From contig CATXCY010000008.1 in NCBI GenBank assembly GCA_958366945.1, positions 12,074 to 76,073 of the forward strand: a DNA stretch of 64,000 bases. Direction: 5' to 3'. A program made the position numbers and the translations under genes. The notes under the pieces were generated by a model that saw only the letters and a list, made by a program, of their open reading frames with translations, did no database searches and was not told the DNA's origin. Origin of the DNA: Bruticola sp004554425 (GTDB lineage: Bacteria; Vulcanimicrobiota; Xenobia; Xenobiales; Xenobiaceae). Of this stretch, positions 56,648 to 64,000 are shown one piece after another (position 1 is the stretch's first letter; each line of letters begins with the position of its first letter).

Positions 56648-58933
56648 TTAGGTCAAATCTTTATTTAACTTAAGATAATCTTCAAGCCACCACTCATTTT
56701 TGGGACGACGGCAAGTCTTCTCAGTCATGCGATCATAATCGTAGAAATCGAAGAATTTGATGCCTTCAGGCTGCAAACCGACAAAGCCCATAGTGTTGCC
56801 ATCAGTATCGAAGATTTTCATAAGTTCGCTTACAGCAGCGTTGGCCAATCTGGCTGAGAGAGTACGATCGAAGGAAGTAGGATCGCCACCTTGCTGAATA
56901 TGGCCTAAAACAGCTTGACGCACATTAAAGTCGCCTTTGCACTCAGTTTCGAAAATAGCTTCCAAAACACCAGTACTGTAGTTGGACTTTTCGTTATTGA
57001 TAACCAGAGCCACAGTGCGACCTTCTTCATTGAATTGCTTCTTTAGCTTTTTAATATCTTTTAAAATATCGGAAGCATTTTTGGGGTCTTCATTGAGATA
57101 GATATATTCAGCGCCAGTGGCCAAACCGCTCATCTGGGCTAAATAGCCACACTCGGCACCCATGACCTCAATAAGGAAGGCACGTTTGTTAGCCACAGCC
57201 GAACGCTTAATTTTGTCTACACAATCGATAATACAATTTAAAGCAGTATCGGCACCAATACTAAACTCACTGCCTGGCAAGTTGTTGTCAATGGAAGCAG
57301 GTACACAAATAATAGGAATATCTAAATGATATCCATGGCCGGATCCGTTATTAGTTCTGTATCTCTCTTTGTATAAAGTGTTGACACATTCGTAGGCTTC
57401 CCAGCCGCCAATCACGATAATAGCATCGATACCTTTGGCTTTAGCCGAAGCGGAAACTACATACAAATCCGAAGGCTTAAAGCTAGTATGGCAAGTACCT
57501 ATGCGAGCTCCGCCTTCACAAGCCCAACCAGTTACACTCATCCACTCCAGGAATTCGAACCTAGGATCGCCGTCTACAGTCTTCTTGAGACCGGAATCGT
57601 GTCCCACAATACCAACTTCATGAATTGGAGCATTTTGGATAAAGCTGGACAAACCGCCCTGTACCTTAATAACTTCGTGTCCTTGGGCAATCAACAAGCG
57701 GGCAACCGTGCGCACAGCCATATTCATACCTGGAGCCGGTGCGCCGCAATGTACAATGGCAATACGTTTGGGATGAGGAATGGTCTTTTTCAGCTCGGTA
57801 GCATTGGCGATTTTGAAAAGTTCGTAAGTATCAGCCAAAGAGCGGCTGCGCAATCTTAAAGCGCCATCATCTTCTTCGCTGATACAAGCTTGTTGAGCCT
57901 TGTGGGTGTCTTCTACAGCTTGCATTAAAGGAATAGCATCAGGACGGTTGCCCTTCATAACGGCAACAACAGAATGTTGCACCTTTTCTTGCAAAGCGTA
58001 TTCGACAGCCTCATGGCCAAGCAAACTGCCCAAATTGCGATCGTAAGCCGAAGGTGAGCCTCCACGCTGTACGTGACCCAAAATAGTTACTCGAGCGTCT
58101 TCGCCTTTTTGAGTGAGGAATTTCTGTACATAATCAGCAGATATATGCTTGCCATGAATATCACGAGCGCCTTCAGCAATAATAACAATAGCAGCCCGTT
58201 TGCCAGCATGACGACCTTTACTTAAGGCGGCATACATTTTTTCTTCCCAGCCATCAGGGCAAGGATCTTCGGGAATAAGTACCCATTCGGCACCAGTTGC
58301 CAAACCTGTCATCACGGCTAAATATCCGCAATGGCGCCCCATAACTTCTACTACAAAAGTACGCTGGTGGCTGGCTGCAGTACTGAAAATCGCGTCTACA
58401 GCGTCGACAATACGATGTAAAGCGGTATCAGCTCCGATAGTGATATCGGAACCACAAAGATCGTTATCAATAGTACCGGGTAAACCGATTACACTGAGGA
58501 AAGGATGCTTTTCTAAGGAGTCGGCAGGCACTTCTCCATTTTCGACCAAACTTTTAACTGTTTCGGCCCACTCGCGGCGCAAGTTTTCAGCACCGGTCAA
58601 AGAACCATCTCCGCCAATGCAAATTAAGCGATCGATACCATAGTGCACCAAAGTGGAGATGGCCTTACGGCGCCCTTCAGGCTTGAGCATGGCGTCGCAA
58701 CGAGCTGTTCCTAAAATAGTACCGCCCAAGTTGATAATACCGCTAACTTCTCCGGCAGTAAGTTCTTTTACGCCACCATTTTCAGGGTGTTGCAAACCGA
58801 CATAGCCATTATAAATGCCATAGACCTCGGCTCCGCCCTTTATAGCGCTTTTAACAACAGCACGCACTGATGCATTCATGCCAGGGGCGTCACCGCCACT
58901 AGTCATAACTCCGATACGCAGTTTTTCCGTCAT
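56648..58933 (-). CDS. Eukaryotic-type tandem ATP-dependent 6-phosphofructokinase
   Basis: This 761-residue protein consists of two phosphofructokinase domains in tandem (about 1-375 and 388-755). The N-half is complete: TSGGDAPGMN, GGDGS at 107-111 (Gly after GGD predicts ATP rather than PPi), TIDND at 154-158, and VEVMGRHCGYLAVMTGL, all in the pattern of animal and fungal PFK-1 (ENLRREWAETVKSLVENGE, then SHQRTFVVEVMGRHCGYLA). The C-half has GGW at 509-511 in place of GGD and SIDNN at 547-551 in place of TIDND, so it probably binds an effector instead of catalysing. AAGGGTG precedes the ATG. It commits fructose-6-phosphate to glycolysis. Confidence 0.95.
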   Translation of the reverse strand: MTEKLRIGVMTSGGDAPGMNASVRAVVKSAIKGGAEVYGIYNGYVGLQHPENGGVKELTAGEVSGIINLGGTILGTARCDAMLKPEGRRKAISTLVHYGIDRLICIGGDGSLTGAENLRREWAETVKSLVENGEVPADSLEKHPFLSVIGLPGTIDNDLCGSDITIGADTALHRIVDAVDAIFSTAASHQRTFVVEVMGRHCGYLAVMTGLATGAEWVLIPEDPCPDGWEEKMYAALSKGRHAGKRAAIVIIAEGARDIHGKHISADYVQKFLTQKGEDARVTILGHVQRGGSPSAYDRNLGSLLGHEAVEYALQEKVQHSVVAVMKGNRPDAIPLMQAVEDTHKAQQACISEEDDGALRLRSRSLADTYELFKIANATELKKTIPHPKRIAIVHCGAPAPGMNMAVRTVARLLIAQGHEVIKVQGGLSSFIQNAPIHEVGIVGHDSGLKKTVDGDPRFEFLEWMSVTGWACEGGARIGTCHTSFKPSDLYVVSASAKAKGIDAIIVIGGWEAYECVNTLYKERYRTNNGSGHGYHLDIPIICVPASIDNNLPGSEFSIGADTALNCIIDCVDKIKRSAVANKRAFLIEVMGAECGYLAQMSGLATGAEYIYLNEDPKNASDILKDIKKLKKQFNEEGRTVALVINNEKSNYSTGVLEAIFETECKGDFNVRQAVLGHIQQGGDPTSFDRTLSARLANAAVSELMKIFDTDGNTMGFVGLQPEGIKFFDFYDYDRMTEKTCRRPKNEWWLEDYLKLNKDLT

Positions 58934-59095
58934 AAATTCACCCTTATCTAAATCAGATATCGCAATATTGTTTGCTCATTTGGGCCTTTTCCTGCCCTGA
59001 CTAGCGATTTTGTTTTTACCAAAATCGGTACTTATACATACATATCTTTTTTATTTGTGCACAAAAGCGTTATATTGAAATCAGCCAGTTTATAC

Positions 59096-60226
59096 TTAGC
59101 TAAAAGATTCCAACGGGTGGCTTTGGCCAGGGGTTTGATAAGGAGAGTGACTCAAAGCTTGAGCACCGTCTTCAGTCAAAAAGAGCAAATCTTCGATACG
59201 ACATCCGCCCACTTCAGGGATATAAATTCCTGGCTCTATGGTAGCTGTCATATGCGGTTGGAGCACTAAAGTAGACTCACGTCTAAGTCCGGGCCCTTCG
59301 TGTACAGCTAATCCCACGCCATGTCCTAAACTGTGGCTAAAATATTGGCCAAAGCCGGCCTCTTCGATAATATCTCTGGCAATTTTATCGGCCTGTCCGC
59401 CAGTGAACCCGGGACGCAAACCTTGTACACCAGCGTCATGGGCTTTCTTTACTACAGACCAAATTCGAATCATTTCTTCGCTCAATTGTCCAACCCAAAT
59501 AGTGCGGGTAATATCACTGCACCAGCCATTAACAATGCAACCGAAATCTACAGTTACCAGTTCCCCTTCACCGATTTTTTTATCAGTTACTACAGCATGA
59601 GGATAAGCGCCGTTAAGTCCTGAGGCTACTATCGTATCGAAAGAGGGTTTGCGAGCGCCACATTTTTGCATTTGATATTCCAATTCGGCACAGAAATCGG
59701 CTTCAGTAATGCCAGCTTTAAAGCAAGGTAAAGTTTTTTTCCAAGCTTCATCAGCCACTTGAGCTGCCTTCGCTATAGCTTTAAGTTCTGACTCTGTTTT
59801 GACTAAGCGCAATTCATCTATGTCCGAAGACAAGCTAACTAAGCTCTCTACTAAACCTCCTTCGACAAGTTCTTTTTGTAAATTTAAGTAAGCATCTAAA
59901 GTTAAGCTACGTCCCTCGAGTGCCAAGCGTCCACCGAGTTTGTGTTCTTTCATCCAAACAGCCAGTGCATGAGCCAAGCTGCGATGCTCATGAGAAATGT
60001 ATTTGACTAATTCAACTTGCTGGCATTGAGATTCTACCTGAGCCCAATAACGCGAATCGGTTACAACAGCCACATGACCTTCACCAACAAAAACTAACCC
60101 GTCAGTGCTGGTAAAGCCGGAGAGATATCTGATGCTTTCAGCCGAAGTAAGTACAGCTCCCTGTAAGTTTTTGGAATTTAATAATTCTTGCAAACGTACA
60201 ACGGGCGCTTTTACAGTGTTTGACAT
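59096..60226 (-). CDS. pepP: Xaa-Pro peptidase, M24B family
   Basis: This 376-residue cytosolic dimetal peptidase cleaves Xaa-Pro bonds at peptide N-termini (aminopeptidase) or in dipeptides. The N-terminal creatinase-like domain (1-130) contains YLSGFTSTDGLVFV. The metal ligands are in LVTVDFGCIVNGWCSDITRT (two Asp), SHSLGHGVGLAVHEGPGL (His), TIEPGIYIPEVGG (Glu) and RIEDLLFLTEDG (Glu). I chose ATG 60226, with GGAGG a good distance upstream; a longer reading to 60292 overlaps dapF and is not supported. Last gene of the rluA-miaA-dapF-pepP run. pepQ is an equally possible name. Confidence 0.9.
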   Translation of the reverse strand: MSNTVKAPVVRLQELLNSKNLQGAVLTSAESIRYLSGFTSTDGLVFVGEGHVAVVTDSRYWAQVESQCQQVELVKYISHEHRSLAHALAVWMKEHKLGGRLALEGRSLTLDAYLNLQKELVEGGLVESLVSLSSDIDELRLVKTESELKAIAKAAQVADEAWKKTLPCFKAGITEADFCAELEYQMQKCGARKPSFDTIVASGLNGAYPHAVVTDKKIGEGELVTVDFGCIVNGWCSDITRTIWVGQLSEEMIRIWSVVKKAHDAGVQGLRPGFTGGQADKIARDIIEEAGFGQYFSHSLGHGVGLAVHEGPGLRRESTLVLQPHMTATIEPGIYIPEVGGCRIEDLLFLTEDGAQALSHSPYQTPGQSHPLESFS

Positions 60227-60257
60227 ATTGCTAAACCTCCAAAGCAAAGAGAAAAAT

Positions 60258-61130
60258 TTAATTGTTAGCCGGTATGGAAGCTTCAAAGACAAATTCAGCC
60301 GGACCGGTCATCATAACATGACCATTAGCTCCGTAAGCTATAGCCAAACGTCCACCCGGCAAATGGACTACAACTTCCGAACCACACAATCCTAAGTTGT
60401 GCGCAGCCACGAAAGAAGCGCAAGCGCCAGTACCACAAGCTAAGGTTTCACCTACGCCGCGTTCCCAAACTCGCATATGTAAATTGTTTTTGTCTTGAGG
60501 TATAACAAATTCTACATTTTGCCCATCCTGCGCTCTTTGGGGATCGTCACTAGTATATTCTAACTGTGCTCCGTAAGTAGACACATCAGGCCAAGTAAAA
60601 CGACGTTGTCTATGTCCATCTTCGTCTTCTGTTTCCATAAGAAAATGGGGCAAAATCAGAGCTAAATGGGGATTGCCCATATTTACTTCCAAGCCTTCGT
60701 ACTTAATACCATTAGGCAACTCACCCTTGATTTTTTTCAAATCGGTAGGCTCACCCATATCAACTTTTACTAAATATGGATCATGGTTCAAAACGGTAAC
60801 TTTCTTAACGCTATCGCCTACCTTTACAGCAGTTTCTTCTCCCAAAGCGATCCAGCCCAAACGATTGGCCATAGCAGCCAAGCAACGAATACCATTGCCG
60901 CACATACCGGCTAAACTGCCGTCAGCATTAAAAATGACCATATTGATAAAATATTCATCGTCTTTGAACAAGTAGATTAAGCCATCGCCGCCTATTCCAT
61001 AATGACGATTGCACAATTTTACTGCTAAATCAGAATTTGCCGACGGGTCACACTGGTCGCTAACTAGGATAATAAAATCATTGCCCAGCCCTTGCCATTT
61101 GTATAATTTAAAGTCTTTAGCCTGTTCCAT
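60258..61130 (-). CDS. dapF: Diaminopimelate epimerase
   Basis: This 290-residue cytosolic enzyme converts LL- to meso-diaminopimelate for lysine and peptidoglycan. Both catalytic Cys are present: Cys77 in NADGSLAGMCGNGIRCL and the second in VGETLACGTGACAS. The N-terminal KWQGLGNDFIIL matches the family start. GAAGGA precedes the ATG. The gene lies 6 bases after miaA and 31 bases before pepP, so all are co-transcribed. Its presence supports a meso-DAP type of peptidoglycan. Confidence 0.96.
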   Translation of the reverse strand: MEQAKDFKLYKWQGLGNDFIILVSDQCDPSANSDLAVKLCNRHYGIGGDGLIYLFKDDEYFINMVIFNADGSLAGMCGNGIRCLAAMANRLGWIALGEETAVKVGDSVKKVTVLNHDPYLVKVDMGEPTDLKKIKGELPNGIKYEGLEVNMGNPHLALILPHFLMETEDEDGHRQRRFTWPDVSTYGAQLEYTSDDPQRAQDGQNVEFVIPQDKNNLHMRVWERGVGETLACGTGACASFVAAHNLGLCGSEVVVHLPGGRLAIAYGANGHVMMTGPAEFVFEASIPANN

Positions 61131-61136
61131 AAATTT

Positions 61137-62057
61137 TTATCCTTCACTCTTATCATTAAGCCAAGCTTTTACTAAAATTTCAGCTTCTTTGAACAAATTG
61201 TCTCCAAATTCGATTTTATGTAAATCTGTTTCAGCTTTAAGCCAAGTTTGCTGTCTTTTGGCGTAGCGATGAGTAGCAAAACGAATCTTTTCGCCTGCTT
61301 CTTCCAAAGAGATACTGCCATTTAGAGCGTCTAATAGCTCTGTATAGCCTAAAATGCGCAAACGCCGTAAGTCAGCTTCATGTCCCTGTTGCTTGAGATG
61401 TTCTACTTCTTGAACCCATCCAGATTTGAGCATAACTTGCCAACGCCTATCTATACGCTCATACAAAGTTGAACGATTTATATTTATGCCCAACTTTAAG
61501 ATATCGAAGTCGGGCGACTCACGGCGAGAGACTTCGCTAAAGGAGCGACCTGTTTGTAACACTACCTCTAAAGCTCTACTTACACGACGCTTGTTGCACT
61601 TGTCTATTTTAGCGTAGGTCTGGGGGTCAAGCTGAGCCAAGCGAACCAATAAATCTTCTAAAGAGCATTGGTTCAAACGTTCACGCAACTCAGGATCAGG
61701 CGCCAGCTCTATTAAAGTGTAACCGTCCAACAAGCCACGCAAATATAAACCGGTGCCGCCAGCCACAATGGGAAGACGACCTCGACTCCAGATATCTTCT
61801 ATGGCGTCTCCGGCCAACTGTTTAAATTCAGCTAAGCTAAATTGGGGTGCAGACAAATTGCGTATATCAACCAAATGATGCGGAACTTGAGCCAGTTCTT
61901 CCGCTGTAGGCTTAGCCGTACCAATATCGACACCGATATAAAGTTGAGCAGAATCAGCACTAATAATTTCACCGTTAAAGGCGCGAGCTAGTTCTAAACT
62001 TAATTTCGATTTTCCAGAAGCTGTTGGCCCCATAATAGCCAAAACTTTAGGTCTCAT
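61137..62057 (-). CDS. miaA: tRNA dimethylallyltransferase
   Basis: This 306-residue enzyme transfers a dimethylallyl group from DMAPP to adenosine-37 of tRNAs that read UNN codons. Features: P-loop IMGPTASGKSKLS, EIISADSAQLYIGVDIGTAK (catalytic and DMAPP-binding Asp region), PIVAGGTGLYLRGLLDG, and KRQQTWLK near the end. Length is normal. It starts inside the end of the rluA-type gene (11-base overlap) and ends 6 bases before dapF. Its DMAPP comes from the MEP pathway that includes ispG (45827). TusDCB-like sulfur carriers (44789-45789) could act on the same tRNA pool, but that is inference. Confidence 0.96.
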   Translation of the reverse strand: MRPKVLAIMGPTASGKSKLSLELARAFNGEIISADSAQLYIGVDIGTAKPTAEELAQVPHHLVDIRNLSAPQFSLAEFKQLAGDAIEDIWSRGRLPIVAGGTGLYLRGLLDGYTLIELAPDPELRERLNQCSLEDLLVRLAQLDPQTYAKIDKCNKRRVSRALEVVLQTGRSFSEVSRRESPDFDILKLGININRSTLYERIDRRWQVMLKSGWVQEVEHLKQQGHEADLRRLRILGYTELLDALNGSISLEEAGEKIRFATHRYAKRQQTWLKAETDLHKIEFGDNLFKEAEILVKAWLNDKSEG

Positions 62058-62790
62058 ATTGTTCTATTTCTCCAAGATTTGCTATTGCCATTATATTAGC
62101 AAAATCAGTAGGCAAAGGAGCAACAACTTGTAATGGTTCCCCACTTAGCGGATGAAGCAATTTGAGTGAATAAGCATGCAACATAGGACGCTCAAGGGTA
62201 AAAGTGGTGCCTTCTATTTCGACTCGATCGGCGCCGCCGTAGAGCGTATCACCAAGAATGGGCATTTTTTGAGCGGCTAAATGAGCACGAATCTGATGCT
62301 TGCGTCCGCTTTTTAACTCAGCTTGAAGCAATAACAAGCCATGCTTACGTTTTTTTAGGGTAAAATGAGTCCAAGCCTCTTTGAAGCCGAAGTCGGAAGT
62401 TTTGGGATTATGACGCCAACGCACCGCACCTCCACGTTTATCAGGTTCTCCCAATGCGTAGCGGCAGTCCCATTCTTTACTAGCTAAATGGCCATGCGCA
62501 GCAACTATAGCTAAATAAACCTTACTTAAGCTATGCTCAGAAAATTGCTTAGCCAAAGAAGCGTTGGCTTCTTGACAACGAGTAAAAATTACCAAACCGG
62601 AAGTGCCTAAGTCCAGACGCTGATGGACTCCCAAATAGCCTGGACGACCATCCCGCTTAGCTAATGTTTCTTGTAACAAACCAACAAAGTTAATACGCTC
62701 ATAATCTAAATTGGCGTGCATAGGCAAACCGGCCGGCTTAAAAGCAACCAATATGGCCTCATCTTCATATAAAATCTTCACAGGGAACAT
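62047..62790 (-). CDS. Pseudouridine synthase, RluA family
   Basis: This 247-residue protein isomerises uridine to pseudouridine in rRNA or tRNA. The catalytic Asp is in GVHQRLDLGTSGLVIF, followed by KQFSEHSLSKVYLAIV, LLQAELKSGRKHQIRAHLAA (family motif with Arg-His-Gln-Ile-Arg) and PILGDTLYGG. There is no N-terminal S4 domain. The target (23S rRNA or tRNA) cannot be decided. GGAG lies rather far (16 bases) from the ATG. First gene of the rluA-miaA-dapF-pepP operon; the next upstream gene is divergent. Confidence 0.92.
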   Translation of the reverse strand: MFPVKILYEDEAILVAFKPAGLPMHANLDYERINFVGLLQETLAKRDGRPGYLGVHQRLDLGTSGLVIFTRCQEANASLAKQFSEHSLSKVYLAIVAAHGHLASKEWDCRYALGEPDKRGGAVRWRHNPKTSDFGFKEAWTHFTLKKRKHGLLLLQAELKSGRKHQIRAHLAAQKMPILGDTLYGGADRVEIEGTTFTLERPMLHAYSLKLLHPLSGEPLQVVAPLPTDFANIMAIANLGEIEQYET

Positions 62791-62910
62791 AGTCGGCCAC
62801 TTTCTCCGTCAATTTCATAAAATGCCTGCCAATTGTCGAGTATCAAGACAAAAAGTTCCTGCATAATCTAAAAAAACATGGTAGAATGACGTATTGCTGC
62901 ATTTTTTAGT

Positions 62911-62942
62911 AAACAATAAAGAAACATTTATTGTTTCTTTAT
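62911..62942. promoter_or_regulatory. Mutually exclusive hairpins in the leader region of the DUF3300 gene
   Basis: AAACAATAAA (62911-62920) can pair perfectly with TTTATTGTTT (62927-62936), or ATAAAGAAACA (62916-62926) can pair perfectly with TGTTTCTTTAT (62932-62942). The two stems share bases, so only one can form. Located 95 bases upstream of the DUF3300 start in the divergent spacer. Confidence 0.45.
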
Positions 62943-63036
62943 ATTTGTCTTTAGCTTAGCAGGAACTATCCTAGATAAATAAGCTCAAATGCAAACACAG
63001 CAAAATACGGCTATATGTTCAGAAAGAAGGTAGCGT

Positions 63037-64000
63037 ATGAGGAAAGTTACGGTACGCAGAGCAATTTGGCTAGCGCTGATGCTGTCATTTTGCATGTTTC
63101 TGCCGCTGCAAGTCAGTGCCAAATCTGCGCCCAAAACGACTGTAAAACTATCAAGCGTTGAGCAGATTCTGGCGCCCATTGCCCTTTATCCGGACAGTTT
63201 GTTAGGTAACGTGTTGATCGCATCCACCTACCCCAAACAAATTTTAACTGCCCAAGACCTTTTAGACAAATATCCTAAAGCCACTCTTGAAGAAGTTGCT
63301 AAAAAAGCTGAAGCCAAAGACTTAGACGAGAGCGTCGTCTCCCTCTTGGCAACTCCAGACGTACTTTACAATATGTCCAGCGATATGGACTGGACTTACG
63401 ATTTGGCCGACGTTTTCACTAATAAAAATGACGAAATGTACACAGCTATACAAAAGCTGCGTAAGATAGCCTACGATAACAAAAAGTTGACTTCCAACGA
63501 TGAAGTTAAAGTCAGTAGTGAAAATAATTACATTTACATCAATCCTACCAATCCGAATACTATTACCGTACCTTCTTACGATGTAAATTATGTATATGGC
63601 ATCTCCACTACTCCGAATTATGGATATACTTTCATCAACTCAGCTATTCAATGGGGCACTTATGCCCTTTTAAATGAAGTTTTTTACGGCAGCAGTTGGG
63701 ACTGGAGTGGACGCCGCTTCTGGTGGGGCCCAGGCTACAATTACTACCGCTACTGGAACGACAGCTGGTATCCTTGGAATTATAATCACAACTATTATAA
63801 TCCCCCGCCGCCACCGCCGCCGAGCCGTCCTAGCTATAATCCCCCGCCGCCAAAACCTCGCCCTCCACGCCACGACTGGGATCACAACCATCGCCCGCCG
63901 CGTCCCGATCATCATTGGAATGATAACAGACGTCCCGACCGTCCTGATTGGGATAAGAACCACAGGCCAGGCAGACCCGATCGTCCCGATTGGGATAAGA
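63037..64000 (+). CDS. Exported DUF3300 protein with His/Trp/Asp-rich tail (runs off the window)
   Basis: This open frame runs for 321 codons to the window end without a stop. It has a signal peptide (1-28, cleavage after QVSA). The DUF3300 core is clear: ILAPIALYPDSLLGNVLIAS, then TYPKQILTAQDLLDKYP, TPDVLYNMSSDMDWTYDLAD and the later FYGSSWDWSG. After about residue 225 the chain becomes Trp/Tyr/Gly-rich, then Pro-rich (NPPPPPPPSRP), and ends in repeats of the type RPDRPDWDKNH. Envelope or cell-surface location is likely; function of DUF3300 is unknown. AAGG lies six bases before the ATG. The C-terminus is outside the window. Confidence 0.85.
   Translation, partial: MRKVTVRRAIWLALMLSFCMFLPLQVSAKSAPKTTVKLSSVEQILAPIALYPDSLLGNVLIASTYPKQILTAQDLLDKYPKATLEEVAKKAEAKDLDESVVSLLATPDVLYNMSSDMDWTYDLADVFTNKNDEMYTAIQKLRKIAYDNKKLTSNDEVKVSSENNYIYINPTNPNTITVPSYDVNYVYGISTTPNYGYTFINSAIQWGTYALLNEVFYGSSWDWSGRRFWWGPGYNYYRYWNDSWYPWNYNHNYYNPPPPPPPSRPSYNPPPPKPRPPRHDWDHNHRPPRPDHHWNDNRRPDRPDWDKNHRPGRPDRPDWDK

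Noticed and set aside
63670..63963. 97-codon minus-strand frame rich in Arg and Val
   Set aside because: It is the antisense of the Pro/Asp/Trp repeats of the DUF3300 protein.
1..64000. tRNA, rRNA, insertion sequences or prophage genes
   Set aside because: No T-arm-like GTTCRA motifs in a cloverleaf context, no rRNA-like segments, and no transposase, integrase or phage structural proteins were seen on either strand. A covariance-model search would be decisive.

Overview
The window is a gene-dense (about 45% G+C), bacterial chromosomal segment with no rRNA, tRNA, CRISPR array, insertion sequence, prophage or recoded stop that I can see. Most genes are housekeeping or metabolic, on both strands, separated by strong intrinsic terminators. 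Shine-Dalgarno sites are mixed: several are excellent (AGGAG type), many genes have none, and GTG and TTG starts are common. The gene content suggests an anaerobic, diderm-like bacterium of a poorly sampled lineage, perhaps from an animal gut. It makes hopanoids (squalene-hopene cyclase), uses the MEP pathway (ispG), makes meso-diaminopimelate (dapF), salvages or remodels cobamides (cobT, cbiR, cobU, cobS) and hydroxylates purine-like compounds with molybdenum enzymes. Signal peptides, a SmpA-like protein and a DUF3300 protein point to an outer envelope. I cannot name the phylum from sequence alone.

Layout. 1-7.9 kb (minus strand): an acyl-CoA synthetase cut by the window edge, an exported coiled-coil protein, groES-groEL, an M32 carboxypeptidase and a family B DNA polymerase that seems to lack proofreading residues. 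8.1-23.8 kb (plus): an exported beta-propeller-like protein, a glutamine-type NAD synthetase with a damaged glutaminase site, an anthrax-lethal-factor-like metallopeptidase, a very large exported transglutaminase-like protein without its catalytic Cys, a Ser/Thr kinase fused to a dead nucleotidyl cyclase-like domain, a small membrane protein, squalene-hopene cyclase, an orphan gene, pepT, and a small orphan gene behind a terminator-like leader. 24.0-29.2 kb: malQ, a HAD phosphatase, an anchored orphan protein and a GNAT acetyltransferase.

29.4-37.3 kb (plus): a molybdenum hydroxylase locus with a ModE-like regulator fused to a nucleotidyltransferase domain, a MocA-type cytidylyltransferase, the three subunits of a xanthine dehydrogenase-like enzyme, then a fused 2Fe-2S/molybdopterin hydroxylase. 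37.3-41.0 kb: a degenerate PLP-barrel protein, a J-domain/TPR protein, an rRNA methyltransferase and a SmpA-like protein. 41.0-47.0 kb (minus): cobT-cbiR-cobU-cobS, and upstream ispG with three DsrE-fold genes resembling tusDCB. 47.4-52.7 kb: a GT-C-like membrane glycosyltransferase, a 970-residue helical orphan and a TM2 protein. 52.7-58.9 kb: an ArgRS-derived protein lacking the catalytic domain, a eukaryotic-type hexokinase, pncB, and a eukaryotic-type tandem phosphofructokinase. 59.1-64 kb: an rluA-type gene, miaA, dapF and an Xaa-Pro peptidase in one operon, and a divergent DUF3300 gene running off the end.

The strongest theme is repeated loss of catalytic residues in otherwise well-kept folds: the polymerase exonuclease, the NadE glutaminase, the transglutaminase, the cyclase-like domain, the second PFK half, the ArgRS-like protein and the PLP barrel. 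Several terminators lie within about 30-60 bases of a co-directional start, which suggests attenuation or read-through. No single obviously new defence or mobile system is present.
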